Positions 58,340-64,000 of a stretch of DNA of 64,000 nucleotides are shown piece by piece. Positions within the stretch are counted from its first letter, which is position 1. Each line of letters starts with the position of its first letter. The position numbers were made by a program, and so were the translations under genes. The DNA is from Papaver somniferum. Lineage: Eukaryota > Streptophyta > Magnoliopsida > Ranunculales > Papaveraceae. Location: positions 87,190,149-87,254,148 of the forward strand of contig NC_039361.1 in the NCBI RefSeq assembly GCF_003573695.1. Direction: 5' to 3'. The notes under the pieces are model-generated. The model worked only from the letters and a program-made list of their open reading frames with translations, searched no databases and was not told the DNA's origin.

Positions 58340-59545
58340 TAAGGAATTACAAGGTGTGGGACTGACCACGGCTAGGGCATGGCCGGACGGATAGTAGGTC
58401 CGGTCCTGTGACACCTTTCCCTATTTTATATTATTTTCATCATGTGAAGGAAATTTGATGAAACTGGGAGTTTTGCTTAAACAAGGGAATTTGCTCAAAT
58501 GAAGGAGTTTTCATTAGACGAGAAAAGGAATAATAATAAAATAAGGAATCAGAGAGGTTGTGGGACCGACCACGGCTAGGGCATGGCTGGCCAGTAAGCC
58601 CGGGCCCGTGACACTCTTCCTTATTTTATGTTGATTTCACCGTGCGGGGAAATAAGAGTTTTGCTCGAATCGAGGAAGTTTGCTCGAATGAAGGAGTTTC
58701 ATGAGTTCAGGGAAAATAATAAAATTAGATAAAATAAAGGAAGAGGCGTGGGACCGGCCACGGCGGCATGACTGGCCGTTGGGCCCGGTCCCGTAGGCGC
58801 CCTTTTAAATATTTTATTGTTATTATTTTCTTCCCTATCATAGGTTTCCTCGTTCGTTTGTATTTTTGAATGCTCGTTCATGCATTAGGGTGCTCGTTTG
58901 TGCATTATTGCTAAGTACACTTGCACCATTTCCTCGGGTATTACTCAGTGGTGGTTCAGATGCCGGTACATTGAATATTTATTACTAACCCATGGAATTC
59001 TGCTAGGAAGAGCCATGAATTGAAGTAACAAAATATTATGAAGAACAGAGAATATTTTCTAGGAATTCAGTTGATGAATATTGCAACTAGAAATAATTAA
59101 TTGATGGCTCTATATTAGCAAGCAAGCTATCTAGGAGCATTATAATTATTCAAAAATCGAGGTATGATCTAGTTGAAGCGTAATACTCGATTTGAATGTT
59201 TATTCTGTAAAATCAGGGAACATTGCGACATCCTGAAGACATTATTGCTTTATACTAGTGATTAATACATCTAGGAGTCGTCCAATCATTTCGATTTTAT
59301 GCAGAAGTTATTATTGAAATTGCTCAGTTAATGAAATATGTCGTGGTCTCAGTTGTGAGACTGCATATATATGCTCTTAGAGGCAACACACTAAGTCAGA
59401 GGTTCTAAGGGATGTTCTGAGAGGCAATAAAGTCAGGCAGAAATCATCGTGGTGTGAGTTTTCATGCTTAAACTCACACCATGATGCTGGATCAGGAATA
59501 TGCAAGACTATGATTTTATCCTTTGTCGAAAATCCACCATCAACA
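58339..59545 (-). repeat. Tat-like 5' LTR, last part
   Basis: Aligns with 33956-35180 (CACGGC blocks, TGCTCGTTCATGCATT, ATGAATATTGCAACTAG) and ends at CCATCAACA, the LTR edge. A deletion near 59470, relative to 35080-35110, is the largest difference noted. Confidence 0.8.
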
Positions 59546-59550
59546 GCTTG
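59546..59550. other. Target-site duplication GCTTG, right copy
   Basis: Identical to 24758-24762; together they mark integration of the Tat-like element. Confidence 0.8.
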
Positions 59551-60076
59551 ATGGTTCACCAACCTACCCTAAGTCGAAATATCAGAAGTCTGAATAGAAC
59601 TTTTGATGTTTGAAACATTCTCAAATGTTAAAATCATTGATCGAGAAATTTTAAAATGATCTACAAATTAATTCTTGAACAATAAATTGTTTCGAACTAA
59701 AATTGTTAAGGACTTTTGAATATCCAATGGTTGAATCATATTTTGAGATGTTTAACAAGACAAGCTTGACTCGAAATTTATTATTTTCAATAAATCTACT
59801 AGAAGTCATATAAGATAGTCTCAAATAAATATAATAGTGGATAGTGAGTAAAATAGAATGGTTCAGTCTTCATATACCTTATTGATGAAGTTCTCTAAAT
59901 GTCTCAGTCGATCTTGAGTCTTCAAGGGTGGTATATGATACTCAACTACCAAATTATAAACCTAGTCCGAGACTTAACTTAGTAGACTTGAAATCACGAT
60001 ATAGTTTTGTGCATTTAACATTGACAACAAGTTTGAGATAGCAAAACTTGTGGGTTCAACCGAGCAATGCTCTAAC
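59546..60076 (-). repeat. Right part of the copia-type LTR that hosts the Tat-like element
   Basis: Ends GAGCAATGCTCTAACA at 60076, the same terminal pattern as the copia LTR ending at 13153 (minus-strand start TGTTAGAGCA). The shared GTTTGAGATAGCAA-like word precedes it in both. No reading frame is credible. Confidence 0.65.
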
Positions 60077-62560
60077 ACTTATGGACAATTATGACTCTTG
60101 ATTTTGAGCATCCTACGACTGGTATTGATTGAAGAAGTAATTTGTCTACGAGTTAAAACCGACACTTGATTTAAGTGATCCGCAGCCTGAATCAAACATT
60201 TATTTTTTGCAGGCATTATACCGTCACCCGAGCCAAGCTAACCCTAGCTTATGATCAATTTGTTAACTATATATTTTGATCCTAACAAACCATATATTTG
60301 TTGTTGGTTATAAACACAACTCATGTTCAATGGTTGAGTCAAACAAAATTTATACCCCAATCTAAATTTATAGAGTACGCTAGCAATGAACAAAAACATA
60401 TTGCTTATTTCTATTGCTTGCTTGTTGAAACCTAGATAAATTTTTATGACATAACGTCAAGGCTCGTGCAAACAAAACAAGTTAAAATTGGATTTTATTT
60501 TTCTTCTCCTAACAATGGTATAAGTCAACTTAATTAAAATCTATCTACCAAATGTCTTTCACGGTATGACCAAATTAAAATTAAAATTAAAATACATAAT
60601 TCATTTACCTTTATCAAATCTACTAATGGATTGGGCATGTCATAATGGCACGGGGCCGGAAGGGGTGCTGGTGCTGTAATGGCACCAGCACAGACTTTGG
60701 TTTGTGCTTGAACATACTGTTGGTATCAGCAATTACCGCAGTTGCATGTAATATTAAAATTACAGTATGAAGAAAACAAGGTTGTTCAGATTTTCCCTAA
60801 AATAACATGGAAATATGTAATAGGATGTGTGTAAATACAATCTTCTTTGTATTATAATTTTAACCGCATTTACGTTGCGGCAACAAAACTTGATCTTGGC
60901 AGAATTCTCTTCCTTCCAATTTCGGCTTCTCGGCAACAGTCCATACGTTTCTCCAATATTGTTTCTTGCAGTATATGCAAAATGATCGTTATTATACAAA
61001 ACATTTTAGTTAGAATTAACTGCAAGACTGTGCCTAACCACAAACAAATCTTGTTCATGATATTATATTAATACAAATATGTTATACCAAGAATTAGTAT
61101 CTGAAAAGACGAGGGTACTGATAGGCTCAAAAACCTACAATAAAATACTATAAGTGCACAGCGTCTAGCTAGTAGAACAATGGCAAGTACAGGTCTTTCC
61201 CATGAGGAGTGTGAAAATACTACTACCAACTAATACCAAGAATTAACTAATCAATAAGATGATGTTTAACGATTTTTAAGATGTTCTAGACAAAATAAAA
61301 TAATAAATAATCTTAACACTATAGGTAATGGGTTATTAGGGTCTTTTAATTTCCACCAATTCAATTATATAATTTCTACTAATCTCTATTTATTACTCGA
61401 AACAAATTTTGAAATCAATCTCATGTCTCGGAAGAATGGTATGTTAAATTCTGAAATATAGTTTCTCCGCTGTAATTTCCTCCGCTTCATGGATAGTGAT
61501 TCTAAAGCATTAACTATCAATCCTAAAGCATATCATGTCAAAGAACTTAACCCAAACACGAAATATCAATTGAAAAGCATAAATAATCAAGAAAAACACA
61601 TAAACGATTAGACACCAAGCTATATGAAGAGAAATTACTAATCAATCAAATCATTATTAGAAATATAATCGTAGAGTATATAATCAAATTGGCTTCTATC
61701 TAAACCCTAACACAGCTTTAGCCAGACATAGCATTCTCAAAAGCCATAAACATATTCAAATCAAATCAAAACTAATTAGGCAAAAAAACGAAAATGGGAG
61801 AAATAATCTTCAAACCTTACTCCCTGTTTACGGATGTGTGCAGCCTCCCCTTCTTCTTTTGTTCTCTGTTGATATATATTGATACCAAATAATGTTGGGA
61901 CGTAATCCCATTGAGAACTAGCAAATTTTCCAAGGCTCGGTCCACTGATATCCAAACCAAGTCTTTCCGTAGCCGACCACAACATCACTTTCCGTCTTCT
62001 AAGCACCAGCTCCACCGGTTGCAGTAGCTAAGCAAATCACTATCTCATGACCGACAAAAATCCGGCCACAACACCTTTAATTCAGTTAACACACTTCCTG
62101 AACTAGCCATTGTACTCGAACCAACAACCCATCCATCGCTCGGCATCAAGACAACCCACGGAAAAATGAATCCAATCGTAGATCACAGCCAACCCTTTAC
62201 CTTTTCGGCTTTGATTCTTCTCACCAATTTCAACCACCATTGCCAGCAGCTGATTCTCGATCATGAATAACCACAACTCTACTTGAGTGCAACCAATTTC
62301 AGCCATCAAAATCTCCAAATCTGTTCCATTCTCCCTGAATTCGACCACTGCATTGGGCCGATTGCTAATAGCTCAGCCAATCCAACTTCTCATGTCTTCT
62401 AATACCTTTGCAGAGAGATGCTGCCATTCAAATATGACATAAATCTCATAATCCTCTCTCGACAACTCCATGATGTTCACTCGAACTCGAAACTGGCATC
62501 CACCGGCTGTGAAGCAAGATTTCTGCGGCTCAAACCCGTGTACAATTGTAAACATGGGAA
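60077..62560. other. Repeat-derived sequence, no gene recognised
   Basis: Short frames only on both strands. A perfect 10-base stem with 7-base loop lies at 60665-60691 (GTGCTGGTGC and its complement). The stretch at 61130-61240 (AGTGCACAGCG...CAAGTACAGGTC...CCCATGAGGAG) is a type of sequence I associate with gypsy LTR/leader regions. The part 61780-62560 is more GC-rich, with minus-strand frames of 60-80 codons lacking domains. Confidence 0.35.
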
Positions 62561-62909
62561 TTTGACTATGAGACGGGGACGATAATGGGGCTTTGGGTAT
62601 GAGCCAAAGCCACCATTATCAAGACTGGGGTCGCCATGTGCGTTGGCGGGTTGCTCCAAAGGCAGGCTGCCCTGAAGATAATAACGGATGGGAGATCAAA
62701 TAGTCTCACGTGTGATAGTACATGTGTACGGCTAATAATGGAATACTTACTAGAAAAGGTATTAAGGTACACGTGTACGGTATCCACATGTGGGGCTTTG
62801 CCTATAAAAGCAAGGAATCCTTCCAAAAAGAGTAGAGTTCTCCAGATAATTGTATTGTATATTGGGATTAGTCTCCACATTACCCTAAGATAATTTAAGA
62901 GTGTTTACA
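62561..62909 (+). repeat. 3' end of a gypsy LTR on the plus strand
   Basis: Ends GTGTTTACA at 62909, immediately before a primer site. TATAAAA lies at 62803-62809, about 100 bases upstream of the edge, in a context with TACACGTGTA and ACATGTGTACGG words. The left edge is not identified; 62561 is a guess from the change in sequence character. Confidence 0.5.
62803..62809 (+). promoter_or_regulatory. TATA box of the gypsy LTR
   Basis: CCTATAAAAGC is a strong plant TATA context about 100 bases before the LTR edge. CACGTG-core palindromes 30 bases upstream (62770-62775) could bind bZIP or bHLH factors; this is inference. Confidence 0.5.
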
Positions 62910-62910
62910 T

Positions 62911-62929
62911 TTGGCGACTTCACTAGGGA
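62911..62929 (+). other. Primer binding site, TTGGCGACT type
   Basis: TTGGCGACTTCACTAGGGA starts two bases after the LTR edge. It resembles the TGGCGACTCTGCTGGGG site of Tat/Ogre-like elements and the site at 41824-41843. Confidence 0.55.
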
Positions 62930-62958
62930 CTAGTCCTCGGTACCAATACATCAAAAAC

Positions 62959-64000
62959 ATGAACTCTGAAAAACCCCGACCCCGGGGATCCGGGGTCAAG
63001 AAAAACTTACTTATCAATCACTTAGTCAAGACCCATCAGATAGATTTGGCAGAGCACCAATGGAAGGAAGATGGCTCAGATCCTATGTGTGTTGAGAAGA
63101 AGTTCGGGGTAGAACTCCCTTTTGATGTCGGAGGAAGAGAACACCCGGAAGACAGAGTTGTACGAGAGGAATATTGGGAAGTGTTCTCTAAATTCTTTCG
63201 AGAGATCAGGTTCACCGAACACCAACAAGAGTTGGCTTGTGAGCATATCTTAAACATTTTTTCCGGGGAAGACCTTCATGAATACTTGGAGAGACATTTC
63301 CCAAAGAAAATCACCTTCTCAGAAGAAGATCGGGTGGCTGAAGTAGGGCATTTACGCCCCCTATTCATCACAGTCGGGGTAGGGAATAACACCCTTAACC
63401 GAGCGTTCGTGGACACCGGAGATTCATTAAATCTAATCTCCAAAGATACTATTTGCCTATTGCGCATTCCGCTGGTTGCGATCAGACGTTTCAACACTAA
63501 AGTACAAGACTTCAGCAGGGAGTGACAGAAGACGATTGGAACGATACAGATAGAGATCACGGTCAGACCCATTAAGTCCATAGAACTTTTACATGTAACC
63601 GAAGCAAGCTTAACATGCCACATCATCCTGGGGAATCCGTGGCTACAAAGACACGGAGTAGTATCTTCCACAGATCACCAATGTCTTAAGTTTCTGTGCG
63701 AAGGGAAAAAATGGCGTGTAGCATCCACGGAGAATCCATTTGAGGACGAAGAGAAAAACCTTTTCCCCAAGGCTGCCTTTTACAACAAACAAAACCCGAC
63801 GACCCCGGTGGACGATCTCAGGGAAAAAAAAGAGTGCAAAAGGGAAACGAGTGAACGAAAAGGATACTTTCGATGTTGTATTCAACCCAACGGGAAGAAA
63901 AAGTATCACTATGTCGTCGAAGAGAGCATGATGGCGGATGAGGAACATGTCATACAAGAAATGAAGAGCCTAACTATTAACGAGCCTGAGCATAATTGGG
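62959..64000 (+). pseudogene. pol: Tat-like gypsy protease region of pol, partial at the window end
   Basis: ATG at 62959, 30 bases after the primer site. The phase is open to a TGA at 63523-63525 and then open again to the window end. The first 140 residues are charged, with no capsid motif. Around residue 145 LFITVGVGNNTLNRAFVDTG precedes the protease active site, read as DTGDSLNLIS where DTGAS/DTGSS is usual. After the stop, CHIILGNPWLQRHGVVSSTD and HQCLKF match the second protease loop and its tail. Gag, which should separate primer site and protease, is missing. Either a deletion removed it or this is a non-autonomous form. RT would lie beyond the window. Confidence 0.7.

Larger units (their letters stand above)
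24763..59545 (-). mobile_element. Tat/Ogre-like Ty3/gypsy element with nested insertions
   Basis: Both ends carry TGTTGATGG-type inverted termini (TGTTGATTGGG at 24763, CCATCAACA at 59545) and are flanked by GCTTG. LTRs of about 3.0-3.1 kb without insertions are at 24763-35180 and 41846-59545. The internal region is 35181-41845. The primer site at 41824-41843 and gag at 40380-41183 set the minus orientation. RT, RNase H and integrase are missing, so the element is defective. Without the insertions it would be about 12.8 kb. Insertions are an Athila-like gypsy element (43468-54528), a non-LTR element (54711-58338) and a 7.2-kb block with a copia element (26138-33314). Confidence 0.85.

Noticed and set aside
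1..64000. A host protein-coding gene with introns
   Set aside because: No exon chain, no conserved host protein text and no plausible promoter outside LTRs was found. The antisense frames at 36214-38618 are the only doubtful case.

Overview
This window is plant nuclear DNA made almost entirely of transposable elements. I see no intact host gene, rRNA, tRNA gene or CRISPR array. The evidence is Ty1/copia and Ty3/gypsy long terminal repeats (LTRs), tRNA primer binding sites, broken gag and pol reading frames on both strands, and one long non-LTR retrotransposon frame. The lineages (UBN2-type copia gag, Tat/Ogre-like gypsy, Athila-like gypsy) are those of flowering plants with repeat-rich genomes. 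A poppy-like eudicot is an impression only; the sequence does not prove a species.

Layout. 1-13153: a tandem complex of one copia family on the minus strand. It holds two LTRs with internal 1.03-kb tandem copies (861-4283 and 9708-13153), and between them a gag + primer site + partial-LTR unit present three times with a period of about 1864 bp. 13154-16200: the end of a gypsy LTR on the plus strand with an Asp-tRNA-type primer site and an acidic leader reading frame, abutting a minus-strand Tat-type pol fragment. 16200-21350: non-coding LTR-type sequence with a TATA box and tandem repeats. 21351-24260: the 5' end of a gypsy element on the plus strand (LTR, primer site, leader, 239-residue acidic ORF). 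24763-59545: one Tat/Ogre-like element on the minus strand, bounded by the 5-bp target duplication GCTTG and inserted in an older copia-type LTR (flanks 24261-24762 and 59546-60076). 60077-62560: no recognised gene. 62561-64000: LTR end, primer site and protease-containing pol frame of another gypsy element on the plus strand, running off the window.

The Tat-like element is a nest. Its 5' LTR (41846-59545) was entered by a complete 11.06-kb Athila-like gypsy element (43468-54528, target duplication GCTTC, order gag-protease-RT-RNase H-integrase on the minus strand). It was also entered by a non-LTR retrotransposon (about 54711-58338) in an AAT microsatellite. Its 3' LTR (24763-35180) carries a 7.2-kb block containing a degenerate copia element (26862-32796). 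Because the 3' LTR lacks the gypsy and non-LTR insertions, it preserves both empty sites (near 33746-33750 and 33931-33955). This gives an internal relative chronology.

The most notable object is the non-LTR element. Its frame encodes an N-terminal C2H2-like motif, a reverse transcriptase with a YLDD active site, a C-terminal CCHC motif and a region resembling a restriction-like endonuclease. A single in-frame TAA interrupts it. Also worth attention are plus-strand reading frames lying antisense inside the Tat-like element, a duplicated primer-site/leader region, and a protease frame that starts 30 bases after a primer site with no gag between.
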